In this document: one piece after another, positions 16,817 to 24,829 of the stretch
Layout of the letters: each line of letters begins with the position of its first letter
Position numbering within the stretch: the stretch's first letter is position 1
Notes under the pieces: model-generated
Told to the model about the DNA's origin: nothing
The model's input: only the letters and a program-made list of their open reading frames with translations
Database searches by the model: none
Position numbers and translations under genes: made by a program
DNA from: Williamsia muralis NBRC 105860
GTDB lineage: Bacteria; Actinomycetota; Actinomycetes; Mycobacteriales; Mycobacteriaceae
Length of the DNA stretch: 64,000 bases
NCBI RefSeq assembly: GCF_001598915.1
Contig: NZ_BDAP01000003.1
Location: 558,001-622,000 of the forward strand
Direction of reading: 5' to 3'

Positions 16817-17538
16817 TGGTCACGATGAACGCACGCGGAAAGACCGGACTGAGTACCGATGACCTGGCATCGCTGACCACGGCGCTGGATGCCGGCAAGC
16901 GGGCCACCGTTTATCTCCGTGATCCGATGCCGTCGCTCGATCTGCCCGCGGGAGCATCAGCGCGTGTGATATCCGTCGATGGGTCAACGGTGACAGTGCG
17001 GCCGAAAGGTGTCGACGACCAATTGCCATTCGAGGCCGACGAACTGCTGAAGACCCGGACGGCAGCAACACCAACACCAGCGCGCCAGCGGCCGGTCAAG
17101 GCGACGCCCGCACCATCAGCACCACCAGGCGCTTCGTCCGCACCGAAACCCATTGCGCCGGAGACAAAGCCGACATCTGAATCTGCGAAACCAACATCGG
17201 TGCAACCGAACCCCGCGCCGCCAAAACCGGTGCGACGCCCCAAACCTGCCACCGCAGTAAGCGTCACCATCACGTCGGTTGGCGACACCGCGTGGACGGT
17301 GTCGTTGTCACACGGAACCAAGAAGCAGGGCAAGGCCGCCGAGGTCACCTCAGACCGGGTGGCGCGAGCGATGCAGATGCTCGGTGACGACGCCGCAATC
17401 CAAGCCGTCAATGCAGTGATCGAGTCGGCACGGGCGGCGGCCCAGAAAAGGATCGATGAGTTGAGCCAGGAGCTCGAAGCCGCGAAGGCCATGCTCGCAC
17501 ATCTTGAGGTACAGGCCGAGGGCTCTGACGACGAGTAG
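16816..17538 (+). CDS. DUF6319-like conserved actinobacterial protein
   Basis: The 240-residue protein has three parts. A folded N-terminal domain (about 1-85) contains KRATVYLRDPMPSLDLPAGASARVI. A Pro/Ala/Thr/Lys-rich linker (about 85-145) is followed by a C-terminal segment (about 150-240) that ends in a heptad-like helix rich in Glu/Ala. I recall similar domains being filed as DUF6319, but I cannot verify this. ATG 16816 lies on a palindrome; ATG 16825 is an alternative start. The function is unknown. It is not in an obvious operon. Confidence 0.75.
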   Translation: MVTMNARGKTGLSTDDLASLTTALDAGKRATVYLRDPMPSLDLPAGASARVISVDGSTVTVRPKGVDDQLPFEADELLKTRTAATPTPARQRPVKATPAPSAPPGASSAPKPIAPETKPTSESAKPTSVQPNPAPPKPVRRPKPATAVSVTITSVGDTAWTVSLSHGTKKQGKAAEVTSDRVARAMQMLGDDAAIQAVNAVIESARAAAQKRIDELSQELEAAKAMLAHLEVQAEGSDDE

Positions 17539-17559
17539 CACGCCCGTCGCCCCCTAGTG

Positions 17560-17579
17560 TTTCGTCACATGTGACGAAA
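17560..17579. promoter_or_regulatory. 20-bp perfect palindrome downstream of the DUF6319-like gene
   Basis: TTTCGTCACATGTGACGAAA is its own reverse complement. It starts 22 nt after the stop of the DUF6319-like gene. It is not followed by a T-run, so it reads as a protein-binding site rather than an intrinsic terminator. It shares the TTCG...CGAA frame and 18-bp spacing with the palindrome at 16795. Confidence 0.55.
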
Positions 17580-17985
17580 TGAGTAAGGGCGGTGTCAGCC
17601 CGCCATGCCGCCGGACTGTGCCTTCGAGGCGAGCACGCGCGCGTTGTCGGGACACGCAGCCTTGGGCCTGCGTCGGCTCAGAATATTGGGCAGTTCGCGC
17701 GGCCAACAAGATCCCAGGAACTCGGACAAACGAATTCAGCACGCCGCGGCGGTTCGTATCGAGCCTGGGCTGTAAACCGTGAGCGCGAGTTCGAAGGCGA
17801 AGTCAGGTCGTAGGCGCGCCGTGGCGCACAGGTTCGTGCGTGCAGCAAACCGACGTCACGATCGGTCTGAAGTGGTCTTACGCCAACGCCGATAAGAAAC
17901 ATTATGTCAAGTAAACTCGACACGGCGCAGTTAGAGCCGACAGGCCGGCCACTCTACCCGCGGCCAGTTATGTAGCATTCGGTGA
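17580..17985. other. Intergenic region upstream of the LysE-type exporter
   Basis: About 400 bases without a credible gene. A reading frame that opens at 17579 has no ribosome site and an Arg/Cys/Ser-rich composition. The stretch contains the first copy of the operator-like repeat (17904-17923), about 60 nt before the exporter start. Confidence 0.5.
17904..17923. repeat. Operator-like repeat, copy 1 (imperfect palindrome)
   Basis: ATGTCAAGTAAACTCGACAC matches the perfect palindrome at 18714 at 18 of 20 positions. The similarity extends on both sides (gccga-aaga to the left and gccg/cag to the right, over about 45 bp). It lies 62 nt before the start of the LysE-type gene, where a regulator would control that promoter. 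Confidence 0.65.
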
Positions 17986-18609
17986 GTGGAAGCGAACGTG
18001 TGGGCGTTCCTCGCGCTGGACGTGGCACTCATCGTCATGCCTGGACCTGATTTCGCGCTTGTGAGCCGAAACACTCTGCGTGGGGGTCGCCGCGCCGGGA
18101 TGGGGACCGCTGTCGGCGCCAATGCCGGGCTGGTGATATGGGGCCTGGCGGCTGTCACAGGCCTGGCAGCGTTACTCTCAGCCTCGGCAACGGTCTACTC
18201 CGTCGTCAAATATGCGGGTGCCGCATACCTTGTAGCCCTCGGTCTTCACACGCTGTGGCACTCGATGACGGGCACACCTTTGAGCCCGTCATCGGGCAGC
18301 GCCCCGGGCGGCGCGCTGTCAATGGCGAGTGCTCTGCGACAGGGGCTTCTGGGTAGCCTTCTCAATCCCAAATCCGCTGTCTTGTACACAGCGCTCCTGC
18401 CCCAGTTTATCCCTGACGGTGCGCCTTTGCTGCCGAATCTGCTGGTTCTCGCCGCGATCAACACAGCCTTGGCCTTGACCTGGTTTTGCCTCTGCGTTTT
18501 CGCACTGGACTGGCTGCAACGCCGCCTCGGTGCGGCGATGCAATGGATCGAGCGAGCATCAGGCGTCTTACTCGTCGCACTCGGTATGCGAGTGGCCGCC
18601 ACGAAATAA
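17986..18609 (+). CDS. LysE/RhtB-family amino-acid exporter
   Basis: The 207-residue membrane protein has about six hydrophobic spans. It contains the family's N-terminal MPGPDFALVSRNTLRGGRRAG motif (PGP-x-n-GxxxG) and a second motif, GLLGSLLNPKSAVLYTALLPQF (NPK). The start is GTG 17986; little ribosome site is visible, so leaderless or weak initiation is possible. It probably exports an amino acid or amine. An operator-like repeat is shared with the decarboxylase gene 300 nt downstream, suggesting joint control. Confidence 0.92.
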   Translation: MEANVWAFLALDVALIVMPGPDFALVSRNTLRGGRRAGMGTAVGANAGLVIWGLAAVTGLAALLSASATVYSVVKYAGAAYLVALGLHTLWHSMTGTPLSPSSGSAPGGALSMASALRQGLLGSLLNPKSAVLYTALLPQFIPDGAPLLPNLLVLAAINTALALTWFCLCVFALDWLQRRLGAAMQWIERASGVLLVALGMRVAATK

Positions 18610-18713
18610 CACCGGAACTAAGACAGCCAGCCTCTAGCCTGAGGTCCAACAGTTTTCCGTCATTGGATACGAAAAGTATTGCACCGCAACAGGCTAAGCC
18701 GACAAGATACCTT

Positions 18714-18733
18714 ATGTCAAGTAAACTTGACAT
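18714..18733. repeat. Operator-like repeat, copy 2 (perfect palindrome)
   Basis: ATGTCAAGTAAACTTGACAT has perfect 9-bp arms around AA. It lies about 105 nt after the exporter stop and about 175 nt before the decarboxylase start. Homology to copy 1 extends beyond the palindrome, so the two arose by duplication or are maintained by one regulator. No regulator gene is adjacent. The rest of this 300-base intergenic region shows nothing recognisable. Confidence 0.7.
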
Positions 18734-18909
18734 GCCGCAGGTAGGGACACATCGCGGACTGCGGCCGCGTCTGGCAGGCTTGACCCATTGCCAATTTTGG
18801 GTTGGCTTGACGGCCACTGGAGTCGCTTCGATTAGTGAATCCGCTGCCAGGTCGGCATCGGTGAGGTCGACGCTCGCACGACACGAACTCGAGAGCGAGG
18901 ATAGTTTCA

Positions 18910-20328
18910 ATGGATCAGCATTCCGCCCCGGTTGGAACCGACGACGTGTACGCGGCTCTGCCAAGGGCGTTGGAACTGGCGACCGAATACCTGCAGGGAC
19001 TGCCACACCGGCCGGTTGATGCGAGTACGAGCTATGACGAGGTCGTCGACGCACTGAGCGGGCCGTTGCCCGACCAAGGTACGAATGCGGTCGCGGTAGT
19101 CGAGCGATTGGCCGCCACTCTCGGTCCGGCAACCATTGCGTGCGCCGGCCCTCGCTACTTCGGCCTCGTCGTCGGAGGAACGCTACCCGCGGCCCTGGCT
19201 GCCGACTGGCTGGTATCGACCTGGGACCAGACCGCGTACAGCCGGATGTCGTCGCCGGCCGGCGCTGCGATCGATGCCGTCACCGAACGCTGGGTTCTCG
19301 ACGCTCTTGGGTTGCCCACGCGCGCGGCGGTCGGGTTCGTCACCGGAGCCACGGCGGGAAACGTCGTTGGGTTGCTTTCCGCACGGCACGTTCTCTTGGC
19401 GCGGCAAGGTTGGGACGTTGAGGCCGATGGGCTCGCCCAGGCGCCCCGTGTTCGCGTACTCGTGGGCGACGAGGTCCATCCCTCCGTACTGCAGGCGTTG
19501 CAGATGATCGGTCTTGGATCGCGCCGCGTCGAGCGCGTGGCGGTCGACGCACAAGGAGCGATGAGAGCCGACGCGCTCGCCGCCGCGCTCGCCGCCGACT
19601 CCGACCCCGCCATCGTGTGCGCGCAGGTCGGCAACGTGAACTCCGGAGCGTGCGACCCAATGTCAGAGATCGTCGCGGCGACCCACAAGCACGGCGGCTG
19701 GGTTCACGTCGACGGCGCATTCGGACTTTGGGCTAGCGCATCGCCGCGACTGTCGGCACTCGTCCGAGGTGTCGAGTTGGCCGATTCGTGGTCGACCGAC
19801 GCACACAAGTGGCTCAACGTCCCCTACGACTGCGGCCTGGCCATTGTCGCCGACCCCCAAGCTGCTCGCTCCGCACTAGGTGCCAACACCAGCTACCTGC
19901 CCACGAGTAGCGAGCGCGAGCCCGGCGTCCTGGTGCCCGAGATGTCCCGGCGTGCACGCGCGGTACCTGTCTACGCAGCGCTCGCCTCGCTAGGCAGGCT
20001 GGGGTTGCGACAACTGATCGAACGCTGCTGCGAGCATGCCCGCCGCCTGGCCGAGACGATGCAAGCCACCGACGGCTTCTCCGTATGCAACGACGTGGTG
20101 CTCAACCAGGTCCTGATCCGTGCTGACGACAGCGACGAGCGCACTTGGCGTGTGGCAGAACTCGTGCGCCGCAGCGGAGAGGCGTGGGTCGCGGGAACCG
20201 AATGGCACGGTCGAGCGGCGATACGCGTGTCCTTCTCCAATTGGACGACAGCGGATAACGACCTCGACCGTCTCGCTGAAGCGCTGCGGCAATCGCTGGC
20301 GGCGGCGCGTAAGGCTCAACAGGCGTAA
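18910..20328 (+). CDS. PLP-dependent (group II) amino-acid decarboxylase, second copy
   Basis: The 472-residue enzyme is a paralogue of the decarboxylase at 4968-6395. It carries HVDGAFGLWASAS at about 266-278 and the Schiff-base motif STDAHKWLNVPYDCG with Lys300. The start is ATG 18910 preceded by GAGCGAGGA. The enzyme should release CO2 from an amino acid to give an amine. A LysE-type exporter with the same operator repeat lies upstream, which suggests a decarboxylate-and-export function. Substrate preference is unknown. It is followed directly by gene fragments. Confidence 0.93.
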   Translation: MDQHSAPVGTDDVYAALPRALELATEYLQGLPHRPVDASTSYDEVVDALSGPLPDQGTNAVAVVERLAATLGPATIACAGPRYFGLVVGGTLPAALAADWLVSTWDQTAYSRMSSPAGAAIDAVTERWVLDALGLPTRAAVGFVTGATAGNVVGLLSARHVLLARQGWDVEADGLAQAPRVRVLVGDEVHPSVLQALQMIGLGSRRVERVAVDAQGAMRADALAAALAADSDPAIVCAQVGNVNSGACDPMSEIVAATHKHGGWVHVDGAFGLWASASPRLSALVRGVELADSWSTDAHKWLNVPYDCGLAIVADPQAARSALGANTSYLPTSSEREPGVLVPEMSRRARAVPVYAALASLGRLGLRQLIERCCEHARRLAETMQATDGFSVCNDVVLNQVLIRADDSDERTWRVAELVRRSGEAWVAGTEWHGRAAIRVSFSNWTTADNDLDRLAEALRQSLAAARKAQQA

Positions 20329-20382
20329 GGCCAAGGCTGCGGCTCAGCGGCGCCGCCAGCAGGGGACGGCATTCCTGGACGT

Positions 20383-20660
20383 TTGCGCAGAGAAGCGCCA
20401 AGTCTGAACTTGATCGTGTTTTCTCCGGCGGTCTCGGGTTCGTCGTCGTCGATGTTCCCCGGTGCGGATTTCGCGTGGCTCCCGCTGTCGAGTCCCGGTC
20501 TCGTGTCGATCCCCCTGGCCTTTGTCCTGGGCGTCGTCGGCACGTTCGTCGGCCGAGGCAACCCAGAGGACCCGTGTATGCAGGCCGAGATAGAGGTCCG
20601 GTCACTCACCGTTGTCGGCGTCGAGACGGCCGTGACGCAAAGAACGCGCCGACGCGCGGC
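20383..20660 (+). pseudogene. 3' fragment of a cation:acetate symporter (ActP/SSS family)
   Basis: In one frame the translation contains FPGADFAWLPLSSPGLVSIPLAFVLGVVGTFVG, then a C-terminal tail with EIEVRSLTVVGVETAV. This is the last membrane span and the tail of ActP-type sodium:solute symporters (FPLSNPGIVSIPLGF...VRALTGxGAE). The other roughly 450 residues are missing and no good start exists. I read it as a decayed remnant. The frame runs on into the next fragment. Confidence 0.6.
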
Positions 20661-20696
20661 AGAATCGCGAAACAATTTTCGCCGCGGCGGATCGCC

Positions 20697-20904
20697 TTTT
20701 TGCATCCGCTCGTCGAGTCCGAGGACATCCGCACGCTGCGGGTCCCCGCCGACATGCGCGACGGTGTCCTGATCGCGAACTGGCGGCGGCCACAGGCCTA
20801 CCTCGACCCCGCTGTTCGCGCCTGCTGCTCAGGCCTGGCCCAAATCGACCAGCACGCGGTCGACGCCGGGATCCGACGACTGAGAACTGACATCGATGGC
20901 GGGA
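20697..20904 (+). pseudogene. Possible 3' fragment of a SAM-dependent methyltransferase
   Basis: A different frame from the symporter fragment gives WRRPQAYLDPAVRACCSGLAQIDQ and then DAGIRRLRTDI. This resembles the C-terminal segment of class I methyltransferases (DPxVRAxISxLALLDxxxVxAGLARLRADL). The SAM-binding part is absent. The identification rests on this short stretch alone and is tentative. Confidence 0.35.
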
Positions 20905-21268
20905 TCGCAAGATCCCCCGTCGTGGCTACATCTGCGTCCCACATCAGGGCGACGTCATCACCTTGCTGTTGACGCAGGCTGAAGCCGTCCCCAAGCGACG
21001 TGCCATGTGTACATGGTGTCGCGACGTCAATCTGACGAGTGCAGCGGTCATGTTCTCCACGCGCCGGATGGGTTCTGCTGGGCGCCGCGGCGACACGATC
21101 GGTGTCCTTGCCTGCGAGGACTTCAGCTGTTCACGCAACGTCCGCCGGCTCCCACCCGCCTTCCACCGGCAGACCGATCTCGACGCGTTACGGGCCGAGG
21201 CGGTGGCAGGGCTGCGCGTTCGCGTCGAGGCCTTCGTGGCCAACGTGCTGTCGTCAGCAGACGGCTGA
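20891..21268 (+). pseudogene. 5'-truncated FBP-domain (treble-clef zinc finger) protein gene
   Basis: The frame after a stop at 20888 reads WRDRKIPRRGYICV, then MCTWCRDV and ACEDFSCSRNVRR. This matches the FBP (EF-G-binding/fibronectin-binding-like) C-terminal zinc-finger domain, with its CxxC...CxxxxC pattern intact. The N-terminal roughly 50 residues of a normal protein (about 160) are missing and no start codon with a ribosome site is seen. A short translated product from 20963 cannot be excluded, but a remnant is more likely. Confidence 0.6.
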
Positions 21269-21364
21269 CGTCGCGCCGCGGCGCCGGCGAGCGATGCCGG
21301 CGCCGCGGCGTTCGCCGTCCGCCACCTCACGTTTGGCTCCGTCGATGGCGGGCACTCGAGTGAG

Positions 21365-22183
21365 ATGAACACACCTCATCCCAACTCCGAGTTCACACCT
21401 CGCAATGCGATCGTCACCGGTGGTGATTCAGGTATCGGCCGCGCGGTGGCGGTGGCTCTTGCACACAGTGGTCTTGATGTCGCGGTCACGTACAACTCCG
21501 ACCGCGACGGCGCCGAAGCCACGGTCGCGGAGATCGAGGCAACGGGGCGCCGAGGCGCTTCGGCGCACCTGGACCTCACCGACCTACCCGACGCGGCTGC
21601 TGCCATCGACGCCCTGGCGGCCGACCTCGGAAGCCTCGACGTACTGGTCAACAGTTCGGGAACCGGTACCGCCACAGCGTTCCTCGATCTGGACTTCGAC
21701 GACTGGCGAACCGTGCTGTCGGTCGACGTCGACGGCGCATTTCTGTGCAGCCAACGCGCAGCGCGACTCATGGTCGCGCAGAAGACGGGAGGGCGCATCA
21801 TCAACATCACCAGCGTCCACGAACACCTACCCAAAGTGGGTGCGGCGCCTTACTGCGCCGCAAAGGCCGGGCTCGGCGCACTCACCAAGGTCATGGCGAT
21901 CGAGCTTGCCGAGCACGGAATCACCGTCAATTCGGTTGCACCCGGCGAGATCTCGACGCCCATGACGGGCCAGACGGACGAAGACCCACGAGACAATCCA
22001 CGACCGGGGGTTCCACTGGGCCGCACCGGCGACGCCCGCGAAATCGCCTCTGTGGTCGACTTTCTGGCCGGGCCCTCGTCGTCGTACATGACCGGCGCAT
22101 CGCTGGTGGTCGACGGGGGCATGGCGCTGATGGGTCCACAGGCCGTCCAATTCGTACCCGACGTGTCGTGGCGCCGACCGTAG
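21365..22183 (+). CDS. Short-chain dehydrogenase/reductase (glucose-1-dehydrogenase/FabG-like)
   Basis: The 272-residue SDR has TGGDSGIGRAVA (cofactor glycine motif near residue 18), NSSG (variant of NNAG), the catalytic Ser in NITSV, and YCAAK (Tyr and Lys). A conserved C-terminal SSYMTGASLVVDGGM follows. It is an NAD(P)-dependent oxidoreductase of unknown substrate. The start is ATG 21365. It lies just after the fragment region and shows no operon partner. Confidence 0.92.
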   Translation: MNTPHPNSEFTPRNAIVTGGDSGIGRAVAVALAHSGLDVAVTYNSDRDGAEATVAEIEATGRRGASAHLDLTDLPDAAAAIDALAADLGSLDVLVNSSGTGTATAFLDLDFDDWRTVLSVDVDGAFLCSQRAARLMVAQKTGGRIINITSVHEHLPKVGAAPYCAAKAGLGALTKVMAIELAEHGITVNSVAPGEISTPMTGQTDEDPRDNPRPGVPLGRTGDAREIASVVDFLAGPSSSYMTGASLVVDGGMALMGPQAVQFVPDVSWRRP

Positions 22184-22208
22184 GCCGGCGCTCGTTCTCG
22201 AACGCCGA

Positions 22209-22337
22209 CTAAGACGTTTCGTCCGGGTCGTCCTCGCCTTCAGCCTGGTCGGGCTGTTCGGTTGTGGATTCCACCATGTCCGGATCTCCGTCGGGATCGT
22301 AGGTGTCGTCGCCTTTGTCGTCTTGCGGTGCAGTCAT
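22209..22337 (-). CDS. Small acidic protein (42 residues)
   Basis: An ATG at 22337 follows a near-perfect ribosome site, AAAGGAGG, with 5-nt spacing, and opens a 42-codon frame. The product is extremely acidic and polar: about 17 Asp/Glu against one Lys and no Arg. It has repeated D-P-D/G-D-P stretches, no hydrophobic segment and no cysteine. It is likely an intrinsically disordered cytoplasmic peptide. The strong ribosome site is the main reason to call it. I do not recognise a family. Confidence 0.65.
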   Translation of the reverse strand: MTAPQDDKGDDTYDPDGDPDMVESTTEQPDQAEGEDDPDETS

Positions 22338-22450
22338 GCGGCCTCCTTTGTCCTGAAGCCGGCATACCCCTGGTCGATCGGACGAAAACAGAAATTCTCA
22401 ACCGGATTTCTGCGCACCGCCCCGGGCGCGTGCGATGAGCGTCCACCAGC

Positions 22451-24829
22451 TCACGAGCGGTCGAGACGGGTGACGACCCCTCGGTCTCCATCCACACGGA
22501 CACGATCACCGGTCTTCAACGTCTGCGTGGCCACCAAGGTGTTGACGACGCACGGCAGCCCGTATTCGCGCGCCACCACGGCCCCGTGGGACACCGAGCT
22601 GCCGATGTCGGTGACAAGCGCACCGATGACGGTGAAGTACGGCGTCCAACCGACGTCGGTGACCGGTGCGACCAAGATTTCGCCGCGTTGCACGTCGCGC
22701 GCCTCGATGATCGATTTAGCGACGCGCACAACGCCTTCGACAGTCCCCCGGCTCGCCGGGCGGCCGATGATCTCGTTGTCGGTGACACCTCGCTGAGGCC
22801 GGACGATGAGCGGTGTCGGCCGTCCGACAGACACGTCGTCGAACTCCAGTGAGTCCTGGAATGCCAGCGCCTCTCGGCGCTTGACCGCCCGATGCACCAG
22901 ACCGTCGATATCGCCGGAACCGACGACCCGGTTCAGTTCTGCCCGGTCGAAGAAGAACACAAGATCCGAATCAGGCAGTCGGCCGGCCCTGGCCAGCACC
23001 TCGCCCAGATGCCGGTAGCCCCGCTTGAGCGAATGCGCCATCAGCGCCATCTTCGACTTGGTCTCTTCGCGCCCTCGTGCGCCTCCTTGTGCCAACCTGG
23101 CGAGAAGTCTGATGGACGCTGCGCTGGGCACTTCGGGCCGGCTCTTGGCCGACCCGCGGTCGGACGGATCGACCGCGGAACGCACCATCACCTGCATCAT
23201 CGCGCCCAGCCCTTCCGGGTCCTCGGCCCACGACGCATCGCGCATGCACAGCTCGCGATATCCACGGTGGCCGTGGCGCTCCAGGAACTTCTCCAGCGCT
23301 ACCCCGGCTGCGCTGCCGGTGGCACGCAACTCCCCGACCGCGGCACCCGGCTCCCCCGTCAAGAACTTTGTGGCAGCCACGTCGTCGGCCGCGATGGTGT
23401 GTACCACCGAGTCGAGCTCTTCCAGCATGAGCGCGCTCTCGACATCGGACGCGCCGGCCATGAGCCTGGTCGCCTCGGCGCGACCCTCGTCTTCGCAACG
23501 TCCTTCTTTGACTGCTTGTCTCATCAAGACGCTCTCGAGGACGTTCGCGGCGACCGCCGCGCGCGACGAGGATCGCACGTGGGTCAAGGTGATGTCGCAG
23601 TACTGGTCCACCCCGGATTCGAGCTGCCGCAACACCTGCCGAGGGTCATCACCGGTCGGCACCTCGAACTCGGCGATCTCATCCTTCAATCGCCGGATCG
23701 CGGGCCCGGCAGACAACGCGTACGTGGTGAGCCGCACGGTGTTGACCAGTCTGCGCAAGAACGGCTTTGGTGGTTTCGGTTTCAACTCGTCAACCACCCG
23801 ACCGCAGATCGAGGTGGAGAATTGTTCCAGCGAATTGCCCAGGATCCCCGAGCTCAAACCGGTGCCCTCGGTCAGGTTCAAGAACATGTGCCCCTGAAAA
23901 TAGCCGACCTGCAGCCACGGCTTCTCGTACTTCGGCTGCGCTCGCGCCACCACCTGCGTCATCTGCATCGCGTAGTCGATGGCAAAACCGGAGACCGAAG
24001 CAGTCAACGGGCAGAACGCCCCGGGCATCATCTCGCCGATGTTGCAGCGGGTGTACACATGGTCTGCACCCGCGAGCGGCGAATCCATCTCGCCCAGATC
24101 GCCGGGCAGAGTGGTGATAGGACGAGCCTGCAGCCACCAGAGCTTCCCCGATTGGTCGATGGCCCACTCGAGATCCATCGGTTTGGCCCAATGTCGGACA
24201 GCACGCAAGGCGCCCGCCCGGATGTCCGAGATTTCATCGGACGACAGGACCGGCGTCTCACCAACCTCACGAACGGCGGGGTTGCCCTCGGAATCCAGAA
24301 CGATGTGGTCAGGGGACGCCGACCCGTCGACAAGCGCCTCGCCGAGCCCGGCAATCGCATCGATCACCATGAGGTCGCGTCGGCCGGTGGCCGGATCTGC
24401 GGTGAACACGACGCCTGCGGCTCGCGCATCGACCATGTGCTGCACCACCAGATGCATTGTGGCCGTATCCTGTCCACTGTAGGAAGACGCGCGTCCGGAA
24501 TGAACCGACGCCGCACACGTGTGAACAGCCGCAGCAAAATCATCGACGGAGTCGACACCCAGCACGGTGTCGTATTGTCCTGCAAAGGACTGGTCGTCGC
24601 CGTCTTCGCCGACTGCCGAGGACCTCACGGCCACCGGAGTCGCACCTGCCGATGCCATCTGCGAAAAGCGTTCAGCCACATCATCGACGGCGATCTGCTC
24701 GGAAGCGTCAGCGATGACAAATCCCACCGGCACAGCAAGTCCCAACCGGCGCAACTGCGCGAGGCCGGCCGCTTTTCCGCCGTAACGACCATCAAAAACC
24801 TCGTCGAACTCGACCGCGGTCAACGTCAT
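22451..24829 (-). CDS. PEP-synthase / rifampin-phosphotransferase-like enzyme
   Basis: The 792-residue protein has an N-terminal PPDK/PEP-synthase ATP-grasp region (GGKAAGLAQLRRLGLAVPVGF; VAVRSSAVGEDG; SFAGQYDTVLG; WLQARPITT near residue 245). A long helical middle follows, then a C-terminal phospho-His swivelling domain with SSVSHGAVVAREYGLPCVV (His748). This is the rifampin phosphotransferase arrangement; there is no PEP-binding TIM barrel of true PEP synthase. It should transfer a phosphate from ATP through His to a small molecule. ATG 24829 overlaps the stop of the monooxygenase gene (ATGA), so the two are coupled. Confidence 0.85.
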   Translation of the reverse strand: MTLTAVEFDEVFDGRYGGKAAGLAQLRRLGLAVPVGFVIADASEQIAVDDVAERFSQMASAGATPVAVRSSAVGEDGDDQSFAGQYDTVLGVDSVDDFAAAVHTCAASVHSGRASSYSGQDTATMHLVVQHMVDARAAGVVFTADPATGRRDLMVIDAIAGLGEALVDGSASPDHIVLDSEGNPAVREVGETPVLSSDEISDIRAGALRAVRHWAKPMDLEWAIDQSGKLWWLQARPITTLPGDLGEMDSPLAGADHVYTRCNIGEMMPGAFCPLTASVSGFAIDYAMQMTQVVARAQPKYEKPWLQVGYFQGHMFLNLTEGTGLSSGILGNSLEQFSTSICGRVVDELKPKPPKPFLRRLVNTVRLTTYALSAGPAIRRLKDEIAEFEVPTGDDPRQVLRQLESGVDQYCDITLTHVRSSSRAAVAANVLESVLMRQAVKEGRCEDEGRAEATRLMAGASDVESALMLEELDSVVHTIAADDVAATKFLTGEPGAAVGELRATGSAAGVALEKFLERHGHRGYRELCMRDASWAEDPEGLGAMMQVMVRSAVDPSDRGSAKSRPEVPSAASIRLLARLAQGGARGREETKSKMALMAHSLKRGYRHLGEVLARAGRLPDSDLVFFFDRAELNRVVGSGDIDGLVHRAVKRREALAFQDSLEFDDVSVGRPTPLIVRPQRGVTDNEIIGRPASRGTVEGVVRVAKSIIEARDVQRGEILVAPVTDVGWTPYFTVIGALVTDIGSSVSHGAVVAREYGLPCVVNTLVATQTLKTGDRVRVDGDRGVVTRLDRS

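Noticed and set aside
17579-17782. 67-codon frame whose ATG begins at the end of the 20-bp palindrome
   Set aside because: No ribosome site, unusual composition, no similarity recognised; the palindrome-ATG contact is probably coincidence.
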